64,000 nt of DNA, from positions 62,001 through 126,000 of the forward strand of contig NZ_JAUFQB010000063.1 of the NCBI RefSeq assembly GCF_030409525.1, written 5' to 3'. Source of the stretch: Kaistella yonginensis (GTDB lineage Bacteria > Bacteroidota > Bacteroidia > Flavobacteriales > Weeksellaceae). Below, in pieces: positions 7,094-16,620 of this stretch. Both the position numbers and the translations under genes were made by a program. The notes beneath the pieces are model-generated. The model worked only from the letters and a program-made list of their open reading frames with translations. It ran no database searches and was not told the DNA's origin. Each line of letters opens with the position of its first letter. Position 1 is the first letter of the stretch.

Positions 7094-9214
7094 TTATTTC
7101 ATTGCTGCAATTACATTCACTGCTTCCTGAAGGTATAAATCTCGTTGTAGATTCTTGGTCCAGTTTTCTGTTTTTTTGGCAAAAGCCTCGTCACTTTTTT
7201 GCCGAATTGCTTCGTCCGGGTTTACCGTAAACTTCAAACCATTGTTGAATTTCGACAGGGTTTTGAATTTTTTGATTTGTGATTTTCGGGTTTGCATCAC
7301 TTCATTGAATTTTGTTTGGTTTAATGAAATGGTCTCCTCCTTATCTAAATTTTCTTTCCATTGCGCAGATTCTTGCATCAACTGGTAGGTTTTATTGTCT
7401 TTCAACCGCGCTTCAATCTGCTTCTGCAAAGCAGTAACAGAAAAATAATTCACCGGTTGATATTCTACGGCCGGAATTTTATCCCAAGCCAAAGCGTAGT
7501 CATCATACCGTTCGCCAATCTCTGCATAGGTAAAGAAATCCTTCATTTGAATATCAGATTGAATTCCTTTTCTCTGGGTAGATTCTCCGGTGACTCTATA
7601 AAATTTTTGAATGGTCAACTTTAAAGAGCCAAAATCATCACTGGAATTCAAGAATCTATTGAGATCTACAAAAGTCTGTACTGTTCCTTTCCCAAATGAT
7701 TGTGGCGAGCCAATAACGACCCCTCTGCCATAATCCTGCACAGCTCCAGCTAAAATCTCTGAGGCGGAGGCTGAAAGTTCGTTTTGCATAATCACCAAAG
7801 GACCAGTCCAAATTGGCGCATTTGATTTATTTCGAAGGGTTTGAATTTTTCCATTACCGTCTTTCACCTGAACATAGGCGCCAGCATTCATAAACAAGCC
7901 CATAATATCGCCAACTTCTGTTAAGCTTCCACCACCATTATTTCTAAGGTCGAGTACGATTCCTTCTACATTCTGTGCTTTCAGTTTAATCAATTCATTT
8001 TTAATGTCATCCGAAGCATTTCTTCCTTTTGCGTCTTCGAAGTCGGCGTTAAAACTTGGCAAACTAATAAAGCCGTATTTTTTTCCGTCTGGTGAATTCA
8101 CGATGATGCTGCGGGCAAAAGTATCTTCAATCTGCACTTCTTCACGCGTCATGGTAACTTCTTTGATGGTTTTGTCTTCTTTCTCTACAGTCAGAACGAC
8201 CTTGGTTCCTTCTTTTCCACGAATTAGTCGTACTGCTTCGTCTACCAACATTCCTACCACATTTACCGCATCATCACTTGGGTTGGAGCGTACTTTCAAA
8301 ATTTTATCACCTTTTGCCAATTGTTTTGATTTCCAGGCTGGAGCACCGATGGTGAGCTCACCTAAATAGAGGTATCCTTTTTTCTCTTGAATAATGGCAC
8401 CAATTCCGATGATTTTTCCTTTAAACTGTGTGTCGAAATCTTCTTTATTTTTCGGTGAATAATAATTGGTATGCGGATCGAAAACTTCGGTGTACGCATT
8501 CATGTACACCGTAAACCAATCCATTTTATTTCTTTTCTTAAACCTGCGGAAGGTGTCAGTAACCAAATCTTTTACTTCTTCTGTTGCTTTTATTCTCTTC
8601 GCTTCGGGACTTAGAATTTCGAGTTTGATGGTGTCTTTCAGATTAAATTTCTGCACCGAATCCTTTTTCTCTTTCTGCATCTCTTCCTTTGCAGTTAAAG
8701 ATTCCATTTCCTGTAAAATATTATACTTAATATATTTCTTCCATTCTGCGGCAAGCTCGGTTTGATTTACAGGATTGTTTTTTTTCTTCGGCTCCAGCAT
8801 GAGTGTTTCATCCTCATTTAAATTGATAGGTTTGCTAAGAATATCCTGGGTGATTTTATCAATTTCGTCAACCCTTTGATACAAACGATCAATGGTTAAT
8901 TTATAGAATCTTAAATCTCCTTGGTTTAAATAATCATCTAATTTGGTTTTATGCTGCGCAAATTCATCCATATCGGATTTTAGAAAATACCTTTTCGAGT
9001 TATCCACCATTTCAAAATATTGCTTGTAGACTTGTTGTGAATAAGCATCATTAATGGGTTTTGGTGAATAGTGTAAATAGCTAAGTGTATTTTTAACGCT
9101 AATCATAATGGTCGACATTTTTTCGTCGTCATTTTTTGGTGTGTTAAAACAAAACACCAAGCTCGTTAGTGGAATGAAAAGCAGTAATTTATTGAGTTTA
9201 AAGTTTTTGAACAT
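7094..9214 (-). CDS. prc: Carboxy-terminal processing protease (Prc/Tsp)
   Basis: A 706-residue S41 peptidase of the long Prc/Tsp type. It has an N-terminal signal sequence (about 1-24), a helical region to about 260, a PDZ domain (about 260-360), and a protease core with the catalytic Ser/Lys pair. By alignment with E. coli Prc these are Ser483 in SASASEI and Lys509 in FGKG. The helical C-terminal domain of this subfamily follows (DUF3340-like). It degrades or trims periplasmic and envelope proteins from their C termini. The length and domain order are normal for the family. It is transcribed alone, with a terminator just after the stop codon. Confidence 0.93.
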   Translation of the reverse strand: MFKNFKLNKLLLFIPLTSLVFCFNTPKNDDEKMSTIMISVKNTLSYLHYSPKPINDAYSQQVYKQYFEMVDNSKRYFLKSDMDEFAQHKTKLDDYLNQGDLRFYKLTIDRLYQRVDEIDKITQDILSKPINLNEDETLMLEPKKKNNPVNQTELAAEWKKYIKYNILQEMESLTAKEEMQKEKKDSVQKFNLKDTIKLEILSPEAKRIKATEEVKDLVTDTFRRFKKRNKMDWFTVYMNAYTEVFDPHTNYYSPKNKEDFDTQFKGKIIGIGAIIQEKKGYLYLGELTIGAPAWKSKQLAKGDKILKVRSNPSDDAVNVVGMLVDEAVRLIRGKEGTKVVLTVEKEDKTIKEVTMTREEVQIEDTFARSIIVNSPDGKKYGFISLPSFNADFEDAKGRNASDDIKNELIKLKAQNVEGIVLDLRNNGGGSLTEVGDIMGLFMNAGAYVQVKDGNGKIQTLRNKSNAPIWTGPLVIMQNELSASASEILAGAVQDYGRGVVIGSPQSFGKGTVQTFVDLNRFLNSSDDFGSLKLTIQKFYRVTGESTQRKGIQSDIQMKDFFTYAEIGERYDDYALAWDKIPAVEYQPVNYFSVTALQKQIEARLKDNKTYQLMQESAQWKENLDKEETISLNQTKFNEVMQTRKSQIKKFKTLSKFNNGLKFTVNPDEAIRQKSDEAFAKKTENWTKNLQRDLYLQEAVNVIAAMK

Positions 9215-9283
9215 AGACTTGTTAAATAGTAGGTGTAATTGGTTAGAGTTTCTCCCTTTTCGTTACAGGATTTTTCAAAGTAT

Positions 9284-9291
9284 CAAAATTA
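9284..9291 (-). promoter_or_regulatory. Possible -7 element for prc
   Basis: TAATTTTG on the minus strand fits TAnnTTTG, about 70 bp upstream of the protease start. The remainder of this 160-bp gap shows nothing else I can name. Confidence 0.3.
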
Positions 9292-9374
9292 ATACCTTAT
9301 TTAGAATAAAATATGAATTTTACAATAATTTATTATAATCTCTGAAATCGATTGTACCAATATAGAAGAATTTT

Positions 9375-11654
9375 TTAAAAATAATACTGGAATCCGAACT
9401 TAATTCCGAATTTGTTTGCGGTCGGATTTTCCAGATAATTTCCGCGCCAATTGAAGTCTAACCTTAAAATTCGAATGTTCCCGAAACCAATATTTTCGAT
9501 CCCGAAGCCGTATTCATAATAAGGTTTATTCGGCGCTTGCAATAATAAATTGGAGGAATTAATCAGTATCGAACTTTCCTTTAAAGAACCAACAGCTGTT
9601 CGATAAAAAATAACTTCGCGCAATTTCAATTTTTTTATTAAGGGAAAGTAAGAAAAAATCTTTCCATTAAAATGATGTTCTGCGTGAAAAGTCGCATATT
9701 GATCTGCCACAAATTCATAATAATTCAGCAAGGCAAATGTATTGGGGATTAGCCCATAAGATTGGTTCCCCGGAATTACGTTTTGCAAAGCAAGCGGCAC
9801 CGTGTTGAAGTTTTTACCTGCTTCCACATTTAAAATTAAGCGGCCAAAACTCTTTAATAAAATTGGTTGAAAATAATAAAGTTGTAATTTGCTATAATTA
9901 AAATCTGAATTGAAAACACCTTCTAATCCTTGCGAGTATTTCAAAACGATTGTTGAAGCCAATGTACTGTGTTCATAACGATCTACACCATATTGGGAAA
10001 ATTTTGCTCCTGGTCTTGCCGTTATACTAAACACCAATTTGGAATCATTTAAGTCAGAAAAAACTTCATTATTTTTAAAATAATCGAGGGAGAATTTTTC
10101 GAGATTAGCAGATTTTATGCTTTGGCTTGTGGCATCTAAGCGCAGGGTGAAATTCTTAAAAGGATCAATTGCTGCAAATGCACTTGTTTGGTTTACAGAA
10201 CTTAAAAAGAAATTATCTCCCGAATTCAAAACCCCAGAAGAGGCGAATGATCTTGTCATAATACCCTCATCTGTGGTAAGTTGTGCGCCCAATTGCATGA
10301 CATCTCTTCTCGTTCCAAGCCCGATGGTGAAGCGATTATCACGGTTGAACATTTTTCTAAATTCTGCCCCATACTTCACCTGATGATCCCGAAAACCATA
10401 GGCCGTATAAAAAGCGGCACGCCAGGTATCATTTGGTGAAAAATACGTTCTGGCTCCCAATCTCAAACGAAAACCTTCAACCTCATTATAACCAAAAGTG
10501 GAATATAAATCGCCAATATCTATGGCTTTGAACGCGTTGTAATAACCGGTGGCTAAAACTTCGTAAACTTTTACCGCTTTCTTAAATTTGGGAACATTCT
10601 GCAATTCTTCCATCATTTGATATACGTTTTCCTCGGTTTTCGAAAGCTGCTCTTTCCTGTTGTCAAGCCAAAACTGGTCATTTTTCTGAAAGTCTTTGTC
10701 ACTAAGAGACGATAATTTATTTACGAAAATTGTGTCATTGATGTTTTGGTTAAAGAGGTAATCTGAGAAAATCGTGGTTTTCTTTGCCACAATACTTTTT
10801 GCTTTTTCTTTTTTTCCAAAGATGGATAATTGAATTTCTTGATAATTTCTTTTCGGCAAGAAAATAGAGTCGTTCGGGTTATCGTATTCTAATTCATTGT
10901 AGAAATTATTAACAAAATTGACATTGATGTTTTTACTTGATTTAATGGTTGCACTTACCACAGCGTAGGTTTCTTTGGCAATATAAATTACTCCGAAAAT
11001 AGAAAGCACCTCTTTTCTTTTAGGTGAATATCTGATACGGTAGGCATCTGTACCATTAATAAATTCCTCGCCCAACAGTTGGTAATCATAGACTGAAAAA
11101 CCATCTCTGGCAATTGGGCTGGTAAAACCAATATTGAAAAAATTCAGCAAATTGTCGTAAATATTAATATCTTTATAAAGGTTTTTTGCGGTATTTGCTA
11201 CAATATCATTATCCGAAAAACCTGAGGATTTATTGGCCAGAATCTCTCTTTTTTCTTTTTTAATGGGATCATTTTTCCCCCAATTTTTATAAAGTGTTTC
11301 ATTAAAAAAAATCGGTAAAGCCAATTGGTTGGCATTGTCCAGCGTATCTGCATACTTAAAAACAAAATCGAGTTTATTGAAAATTTTTCTTTGTGTAAAA
11401 GCAGAATCAATATTTGCCAGATCGACCTCTACTTTTTCATATTCTTCAAATTGATAATCTTGAAATTGTGAAAGGCCATTGCTCTTCTTACGTTTCCAAA
11501 CCTCCTGCATAATATCAAAAGCGGGGTTATCTTTCTTTTTTAATTTCTTTGCAGATTTAATCACTACCTGATCTATAGAAGTTTCTCTGATTTGAGAAAT
11601 AAAAAAAACAGGCATTACGATTATCGCGAAGAAAATAATTTTAAAATAATTCAT
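9375..11654 (-). CDS. DUF5686 family outer-membrane protein
   Basis: A 759-residue secreted protein with a signal peptide (about 1-19, ending FFISQ). It has the DUF5686 start (NPAFDIMQEVWKRK near 43-56), a middle region of alternating strands, and a C-terminal half rich in aromatic amphipathic strands that ends in FGFQYYF, as in outer-membrane beta-barrels. Many DUF5686 proteins carry a carboxypeptidase-regulatory-like domain at the N terminus; this one goes almost straight from the signal peptide into DUF5686. The molecular function of the family is unknown. It is divergent from surE and has its own promoter. Confidence 0.82.
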   Translation of the reverse strand: MNYFKIIFFAIIVMPVFFISQIRETSIDQVVIKSAKKLKKKDNPAFDIMQEVWKRKKSNGLSQFQDYQFEEYEKVEVDLANIDSAFTQRKIFNKLDFVFKYADTLDNANQLALPIFFNETLYKNWGKNDPIKKEKREILANKSSGFSDNDIVANTAKNLYKDINIYDNLLNFFNIGFTSPIARDGFSVYDYQLLGEEFINGTDAYRIRYSPKRKEVLSIFGVIYIAKETYAVVSATIKSSKNINVNFVNNFYNELEYDNPNDSIFLPKRNYQEIQLSIFGKKEKAKSIVAKKTTIFSDYLFNQNINDTIFVNKLSSLSDKDFQKNDQFWLDNRKEQLSKTEENVYQMMEELQNVPKFKKAVKVYEVLATGYYNAFKAIDIGDLYSTFGYNEVEGFRLRLGARTYFSPNDTWRAAFYTAYGFRDHQVKYGAEFRKMFNRDNRFTIGLGTRRDVMQLGAQLTTDEGIMTRSFASSGVLNSGDNFFLSSVNQTSAFAAIDPFKNFTLRLDATSQSIKSANLEKFSLDYFKNNEVFSDLNDSKLVFSITARPGAKFSQYGVDRYEHSTLASTIVLKYSQGLEGVFNSDFNYSKLQLYYFQPILLKSFGRLILNVEAGKNFNTVPLALQNVIPGNQSYGLIPNTFALLNYYEFVADQYATFHAEHHFNGKIFSYFPLIKKLKLREVIFYRTAVGSLKESSILINSSNLLLQAPNKPYYEYGFGIENIGFGNIRILRLDFNWRGNYLENPTANKFGIKFGFQYYF

Positions 11655-11667
11655 ATATAAAGGCTCA

Positions 11668-11699
11668 CAAAATTAATTGTACATTCTATTTTTAATCAA
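11668..11699 (-). promoter_or_regulatory. Promoter of the DUF5686 gene (-33 and -7)
   Basis: On the minus strand TTG (11697-11699) is followed after 21 bp by TAATTTTG (11668-11675), a good fit to the Bacteroidota consensus TTG-N17-23-TAnnTTTG. The start codon lies 13 bp downstream, giving a very short leader. Confidence 0.55.
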
Positions 11700-11834
11700 C
11701 TTGCAAAAGTATGACAAAAAATCAGGTTGCTATGTAACCTATATCTCATAAGTTTTTTACGTGTTGTTTATAAGATTCTTTTTAATTTATTGACTATTAT
11801 TGGAATGAAAATGCTTTATGTATTTTTAAAGAAT

Positions 11835-11842
11835 TATTTTTG
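11835..11842 (+). promoter_or_regulatory. -7 promoter element for surE
   Basis: TATTTTTG matches TAnnTTTG and ends 20 bp before the surE start codon. Confidence 0.45.
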
Positions 11843-11862
11843 TAGAAAATCATTTAAAAATC

Positions 11863-12627
11863 ATGAAAAACCCTTTAATATTAGTCACCAACGACGACGG
11901 AATTACCGCTCCAGGAATTAGGAACCTTGTTAATTTTATGAATGAAATTGGCGAAGTAATCGTTGTTGCCCCCAATTCACCACAATCCGGAAAAGGACAT
12001 GCCATTACCATCAATCAAACCTTAACTTTTGAAGAAATCAGTTTGGAAGGTCCGCAGAAAGATTATTCCTTAAGCGGAACGCCTGTGGATTGTGTAAAAT
12101 TTGCTTTGGACAAAATCTTGACCAGAAAACCAGACTTGGTGGTGTCAGGAATTAATCACGGCGCCAATTCTTCCATTAATGTGATCTATTCGGGTACGAT
12201 GAGTGCTGCGGTAGAAGCGGGTGTTGAAGGTTTGCAGGCGATTGGCTTTTCATTGCTTGATTTTTCCTGGGATGCCGATTTTTCTCAGGCTAAAGAATAT
12301 ATTCAAAATATCGTGAAAAAGGTTTTAGAAAATCCTTTGCCAAAAGGAACCGTGCTGAATGTAAATATTCCGAAACTAAAAAAAGACGAAATCAAAGGAA
12401 TTAAAGTTTGCCGCCAAGCCAAGGCCAAATGGGAAGAAAATTTCGACGAAAGAATTAATCCCCATGGAAAAAAATACTATTGGCTGACCGGCTATTTCAA
12501 TAACATGGATTCTGGAGATGACGCTGATGAAACCGCACTTGCAGCAGGGTATATTTCCATCGTGCCGGTGAAATTTGATCTAACAGCACATGAGCACCTG
12601 CACTATCTGAGAGGAATACTGGAATAA
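11863..12627 (+). CDS. surE: 5'/3'-nucleotidase SurE
   Basis: The 254-residue protein starts with the SurE metal-binding motif, [14 protein letters not shown], with the Asp pair at 11-12. It continues with the SGTPVDCV and VSGINHGAN motifs, which form the active site and nucleotide pocket. SurE removes phosphate from nucleoside 5'- and 3'-monophosphates and from short polyphosphate, and it is cytoplasmic. The length is normal. The GMP reductase gene follows on the same strand 59 bp later, so both may serve purine nucleotide balance, although a shared transcript is not proven. Confidence 0.95.
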   Translation: MKNPLILVTNDDGITAPGIRNLVNFMNEIGEVIVVAPNSPQSGKGHAITINQTLTFEEISLEGPQKDYSLSGTPVDCVKFALDKILTRKPDLVVSGINHGANSSINVIYSGTMSAAVEAGVEGLQAIGFSLLDFSWDADFSQAKEYIQNIVKKVLENPLPKGTVLNVNIPKLKKDEIKGIKVCRQAKAKWEENFDERINPHGKKYYWLTGYFNNMDSGDDADETALAAGYISIVPVKFDLTAHEHLHYLRGILE

Positions 12628-12686
12628 AGCATTGCTGTGTTCTTATCATTCTTACCTTTCCTTTAACCAATAAAAGATCTAAAAAA

Positions 12687-13727
12687 ATGCGTATCGAAAC
12701 CGAACTCAAATTAGGATTCAAAGATGTGATGATTCGTCCCAAACGATCCACTTTAAAATCACGTTCACAAGTTAGCTTAGAGCGAAATTTTACCTTTAGA
12801 AATTCCCAGAAAAAATGGATTGGCGTGCCAATCATCGCCGCGAATATGGATACGGTCGGAACTTTTGAAATGGCCGAAGCATTGTCGAAAGAAAAAATAA
12901 TCACCGCCATTCATAAGCATTATACCATCGAAGAGTGGTCTAGTTTTCTAGAAAACCAACCCGATTCAATTTATGATTACATCGCCCTAAGCACGGGAAT
13001 CGGAAAAGGAGATGAGCAAAAAGTGCAACAAATTATTGATGCTCATCCCCAATTAAATTTTCTGTGTATTGATGTTGCCAACGGCTATTCTGAACATTTT
13101 GTAGGATTCGTAAGAATGATGCGCGAGCGTTTCCCTGACAAAACCATTATCGCAGGAAATGTGGTTACGGGAGAAATGGTAGAAGAACTTATTTTATCGG
13201 GAGCAGACCTTATCAAAGTGGGAATTGGGCCAGGATCGGTTTGTACAACCAGAATAAAAACCGGTGTTGGTTATCCACAACTTTCTGCAATTATAGAATG
13301 TGCAGATGCTGCGCATGGTCTTGGTGGGCATATTATTTCTGATGGAGGTTGTAAAATTCCGGGTGATGTGGCCAAAGCTTTTGGCGGTGGTGCAGATTTC
13401 GTGATGCTGGGCGGAATGTTCGCTGGTCATGATGAAAGCGGTGGCGAAATCGTGGAAGAAAATGGTAAAAAATACCGATTATTTTATGGCATGAGCTCCC
13501 AAACAGCCATGGATAAACATTCGGGTGGAGTTGCTGAATATCGCGCTTCTGAAGGTAAAACGGTAAAGGTTTCTTATAAAGGTGCTGTTTCCGAAACGGT
13601 GAAAGATATTTTAGGTGGTGTGCGTTCCACTTGCACTTATGTTGGCGCTTCCATGTTGCGCGAGCTTTCCAAGAGAACCACATTTATTCGTGTTTTGGAG
13701 CAGGAAAACCAGGTTTTTGGAAACTGA
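12687..13727 (+). CDS. guaC: GMP reductase
   Basis: A 346-residue member of the IMPDH/GMPR family. The catalytic Cys186 sits in [15 protein letters not shown], followed by the phosphate-binding region [10 protein letters not shown] and [12 protein letters not shown]. The absence of CBS domains and the H-D-E-S-G-G segment distinguish GMP reductase from IMP dehydrogenase. It converts GMP to IMP with NADPH, releasing ammonia. Length and motifs are normal for the enzyme. It is convergent with the membrane protein gene downstream. Confidence 0.93.
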   Translation: MRIETELKLGFKDVMIRPKRSTLKSRSQVSLERNFTFRNSQKKWIGVPIIAANMDTVGTFEMAEALSKEKIITAIHKHYTIEEWSSFLENQPDSIYDYIALSTGIGKGDEQKVQQIIDAHPQLNFLCIDVANGYSEHFVGFVRMMRERFPDKTIIAGNVVTGEMVEELILSGADLIKVGIGPGSVCTTRIKTGVGYPQLSAIIECADAAHGLGGHIISDGGCKIPGDVAKAFGGGADFVMLGGMFAGHDESGGEIVEENGKKYRLFYGMSSQTAMDKHSGGVAEYRASEGKTVKVSYKGAVSETVKDILGGVRSTCTYVGASMLRELSKRTTFIRVLEQENQVFGN

Positions 13728-13809
13728 AATTTGTAATCGTTTATAAATAGAAAATAGTAATTCTGTGGAAATTATGTTATTACTATATTGCTCTGGTTTC
13801 CTTTACTTA

Positions 13810-15129
13810 TTACTTTATCCTAATATATTTTTTGTTATAATATTTCTCAAGTTGATTGTTGATATAGTTACTTTCATCTTCGGTAGAAGGTAGCTCCTGA
13901 AAGTATAATATTTTAGGAACATTGTTTATTTTATCGATAATTAGCGAATCTTTACTTGATTGATCAATTGTTTTTATTCTTTTGATGACCTCATCGTTGT
14001 AAGCATTCAAATCGGTTTGAAAAAGTTCCTTACCGATATTGGTTAAATTGTAATCAATATTAAAATTCGTGAATTTTACAGGGAAAAAAGTGGTTGCAGG
14101 TAAGAAAATAACAATCGCACTTACCCACCAAAACTTCTCAACTTTTTTATAAAAAGACATACAAAATAATGTCGAAGTCAGGAAGTAGAAAATTACCAGG
14201 TTCTCAAATTGCCTCCCAATAGTATTAAGAATAAACGAAAGAAACACAAGCGGCAAAAAAGAAATTAACCAAATTTTTGTAGTAGTTTTAAAATCAGTGC
14301 TTTTATAAATACTATTCAGTTCCTCTTCAAAAACTTTAATAAATAAAGGAATTATTAGCATGGTTTTTAAAATAATGTAAACGGAGTTTGCAGCCATTAT
14401 CGCAATTCTTTTCACCCATAATAAAACAAATGGTTGATCTGAAGTGCCCAGCCTGGTGAAATTTCCTGGTGATAAAAAACTGATTGATAAAAACACAATA
14501 CCTATCACGAGCAATAAAAAATTTTTCTTACTTCTATATTTCGTAAAAAATACAATCAAAGAACCCAATAAAAGTAAAGCCAAAATCTCATTAGATCCCA
14601 TTAAAAGAACTACCAGAAAAATACAGAGAAAAAAATAAATTACTGACTGCGAATCTCTTAATCTACTGATTAAATAGAATAACAAAGCCGATAAAATAAC
14701 GGGTAAAAAATAGATATTTGATCCCGTGATCCAGAAATAGTGCTCTGGAAGACTAACTAAAAGGACGGTGTAAATGAAAAAAAATATAAAACTTTTTTTG
14801 ATCCCTTTTAAAAAATCATATTTGAAAAAATGGGTAAAATTCAAAGCAAGAACCCCAATAAAAGAAATTAGTAAAAAAACGGGATATATTTTTGGTAAAA
14901 TGTTCCTTTCATCATATGCAACTGGATTAAACATATTGATGCTGTACCCAAAATACCTACCACCCCACTCAGAATAAAATTCAAAAATATTATTGAACAG
15001 TCCTAGTTTTTGCGTACTGTATGAAAATATAAAATCATCGGTTTGATATACATTAAAAAATGAAATATACACCAAACCGAAAAATAAGCAAATTGACAAA
15101 AATAATAGTATATTCTGTACGATTTTCAT
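13810..15129 (-). CDS. Polytopic membrane protein (DUF6056-like)
   Basis: A 439-residue integral membrane protein with about ten hydrophobic helices. Near the N terminus are an acidic YQTDDFIFSY motif and, in a first extracytoplasmic loop, WGGRYFG. This layout resembles GT-C type glycosyltransferases and the DUF6056 family of Bacteroidota, which are thought to handle lipid-linked sugars. No specific substrate can be named. It is the last gene of a minus-strand operon, 1 bp from fabG. Its A+T content is higher than that of its neighbours, which is usual for membrane proteins of this clade. Confidence 0.6.
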   Translation of the reverse strand: MKIVQNILLFLSICLFFGLVYISFFNVYQTDDFIFSYSTQKLGLFNNIFEFYSEWGGRYFGYSINMFNPVAYDERNILPKIYPVFLLISFIGVLALNFTHFFKYDFLKGIKKSFIFFFIYTVLLVSLPEHYFWITGSNIYFLPVILSALLFYLISRLRDSQSVIYFFLCIFLVVLLMGSNEILALLLLGSLIVFFTKYRSKKNFLLLVIGIVFLSISFLSPGNFTRLGTSDQPFVLLWVKRIAIMAANSVYIILKTMLIIPLFIKVFEEELNSIYKSTDFKTTTKIWLISFLPLVFLSFILNTIGRQFENLVIFYFLTSTLFCMSFYKKVEKFWWVSAIVIFLPATTFFPVKFTNFNIDYNLTNIGKELFQTDLNAYNDEVIKRIKTIDQSSKDSLIIDKINNVPKILYFQELPSTEDESNYINNQLEKYYNKKYIRIK

Positions 15130-15130
15130 T

Positions 15131-15874
15131 TTAAGTCAACATTCCGCCATCTACATTCAATACTTGACCCGTGATGTAGCTTGATAAATCGCTCGCCAAG
15201 AAAACACAAGCGTTCGCCACGTCTTCTGGTTGACCACCGCGTTTCAAAGGGATAGAGTCTCGCCAACCTTGTACGGTTTTTTCGTCTAAAGCAGCCGTCA
15301 TTTCAGTTTCAATAAATCCTGGCGCAATCGCGTTGCAACGGATGTTTCTGGAACCTAATTCGAGTGCGATTGATTTAGAAAAACCGATCACGCCCGCTTT
15401 TGAGGCTGCATAATTTGCTTGACCTGCATTTCCTTTCACTCCAACCACGGAAGTCATGTTGATGATCGAACCTGCTCTGGCTTTCATCATGGGCTTAATG
15501 ACCGCTTTCGTTAAGTTGAATACGGAGTCTAAATTTACTTTGATAATGGTATCCCAATCGTCTTTGGACATCCTGAGCATTAAATTATCGCGGGTAATTC
15601 CGGCATTGTTGATCAAAATATCAATTTTACCAAAATCTTCAATAACGTCTGCAGCCAATTTCTGCGCAGCGTCATAGTCGGAAGCATCTGATTGATAAGA
15701 TTTTACCGTAGTTATCTTTCCCAGTTCTTCTTCTAAGGCTTTGGCTTTATCAACAGATCCTGCGTAAGTGAAAGCGACGTGCGCTCCTTCTTTCGCAAAA
15801 ACTTCTGCGATTCCCTTTCCAATTCCACGTGTTGCACCCGTAATTAGGGCAACTTTTCCATCTAATAATCCCAT
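15131..15874 (-). CDS. fabG: 3-oxoacyl-[acyl-carrier-protein] reductase
   Basis: A 247-residue classical short-chain dehydrogenase. It has the NADP-binding TGATRGIGKG at 12-21, the NNAG motif, the catalytic triad Ser142/Tyr155/Lys159 (YAASK), and the C-terminal ITGQVLNVDGGM that is typical of FabG. It reduces 3-oxoacyl-ACP in the fatty acid elongation cycle in the cytoplasm. It lies 11 bp after rsmI within a five-gene minus-strand operon. FabG is the best assignment by overall similarity, although other SDRs share these motifs. Confidence 0.92.
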   Translation of the reverse strand: MGLLDGKVALITGATRGIGKGIAEVFAKEGAHVAFTYAGSVDKAKALEEELGKITTVKSYQSDASDYDAAQKLAADVIEDFGKIDILINNAGITRDNLMLRMSKDDWDTIIKVNLDSVFNLTKAVIKPMMKARAGSIINMTSVVGVKGNAGQANYAASKAGVIGFSKSIALELGSRNIRCNAIAPGFIETEMTAALDEKTVQGWRDSIPLKRGGQPEDVANACVFLASDLSSYITGQVLNVDGGMLT

Positions 15875-15885
15875 ATTATTTTAGT

Positions 15886-16620
15886 TTATTTTTCTAAATT
15901 TTTATACTTGTTTTTAGACAAAGGCTTCTCATCTTCATCGGCTTTTATTGGCACATTATTGAGGACCAAAACGATTTCTCCTTTTAAAGTTTTACTTTTA
16001 GAGAAGTCTATTAACTCATTGATTGTTCCGCGTTTGGTCTCTTCAAATTTTTTGGAAATCTCCCGGCTTAAACTCACTTTGGTTTCCTCGCCAAAGAATT
16101 CTTTGATTTGTTCTAAAGTCGTATTGATTTTGTGCGGACTTTCGTAAATAATGATGGTTTTCTTCTCCTCTGCCAATTGTTTTAATTTGGTTTGTCTCCC
16201 TTTTTTCTGTGGCAAAAATCCTGCAAAAAGAAACTCATTATTGGGTAAGCCTGAAACAACCAAAGCAGGAACAAAAGCAGTTGCTCCTGGTAAACATTGC
16301 ATTTCTAAATGCTCATCAGCGATTGCTTTTGCTAAAAGATAACCCGGATCCGAAATTCCCGGAGTTCCTGCATCGGTGATAATCGCGATATTTTGTCCGT
16401 TTTTTAAATCTTCAATTACTTTTTGAGTCGTATGATGTTCGTTATGTAAATGGTAGGATTTCAGTGGTTTAGATATTTCATAATATTTTAAAAGAAAACC
16501 CGAAGTTCGCGTATCTTCACATAAAATATAATCCACTTCTTTCAGAATTTTTACTGCTCTGAAAGTCATGTCTTCGAGGTTCCCAATCGGTGTTGGAACA
16601 AAATACAGGATTCCACTCAT
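15886..16620 (-). CDS. rsmI: 16S rRNA (cytidine-1402-2'-O)-methyltransferase
   Basis: The 244-residue protein has the tetrapyrrole-methylase fold motifs of RsmI: FVPTPIGNLEDMTFRA at the N terminus, CEDTRTSG, ITDAGTPGISDPG and CLPGATAFVPALV. RsmI 2'-O-methylates C1402 in the decoding centre of 16S rRNA, using S-adenosylmethionine. The length is a little shorter than the E. coli enzyme, with a Lys-rich tail. Its ATG directly follows the stop codon of the Mur ligase gene, so translation is probably coupled. Confidence 0.94.
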   Translation of the reverse strand: MSGILYFVPTPIGNLEDMTFRAVKILKEVDYILCEDTRTSGFLLKYYEISKPLKSYHLHNEHHTTQKVIEDLKNGQNIAIITDAGTPGISDPGYLLAKAIADEHLEMQCLPGATAFVPALVVSGLPNNEFLFAGFLPQKKGRQTKLKQLAEEKKTIIIYESPHKINTTLEQIKEFFGEETKVSLSREISKKFEETKRGTINELIDFSKSKTLKGEIVLVLNNVPIKADEDEKPLSKNKYKNLEK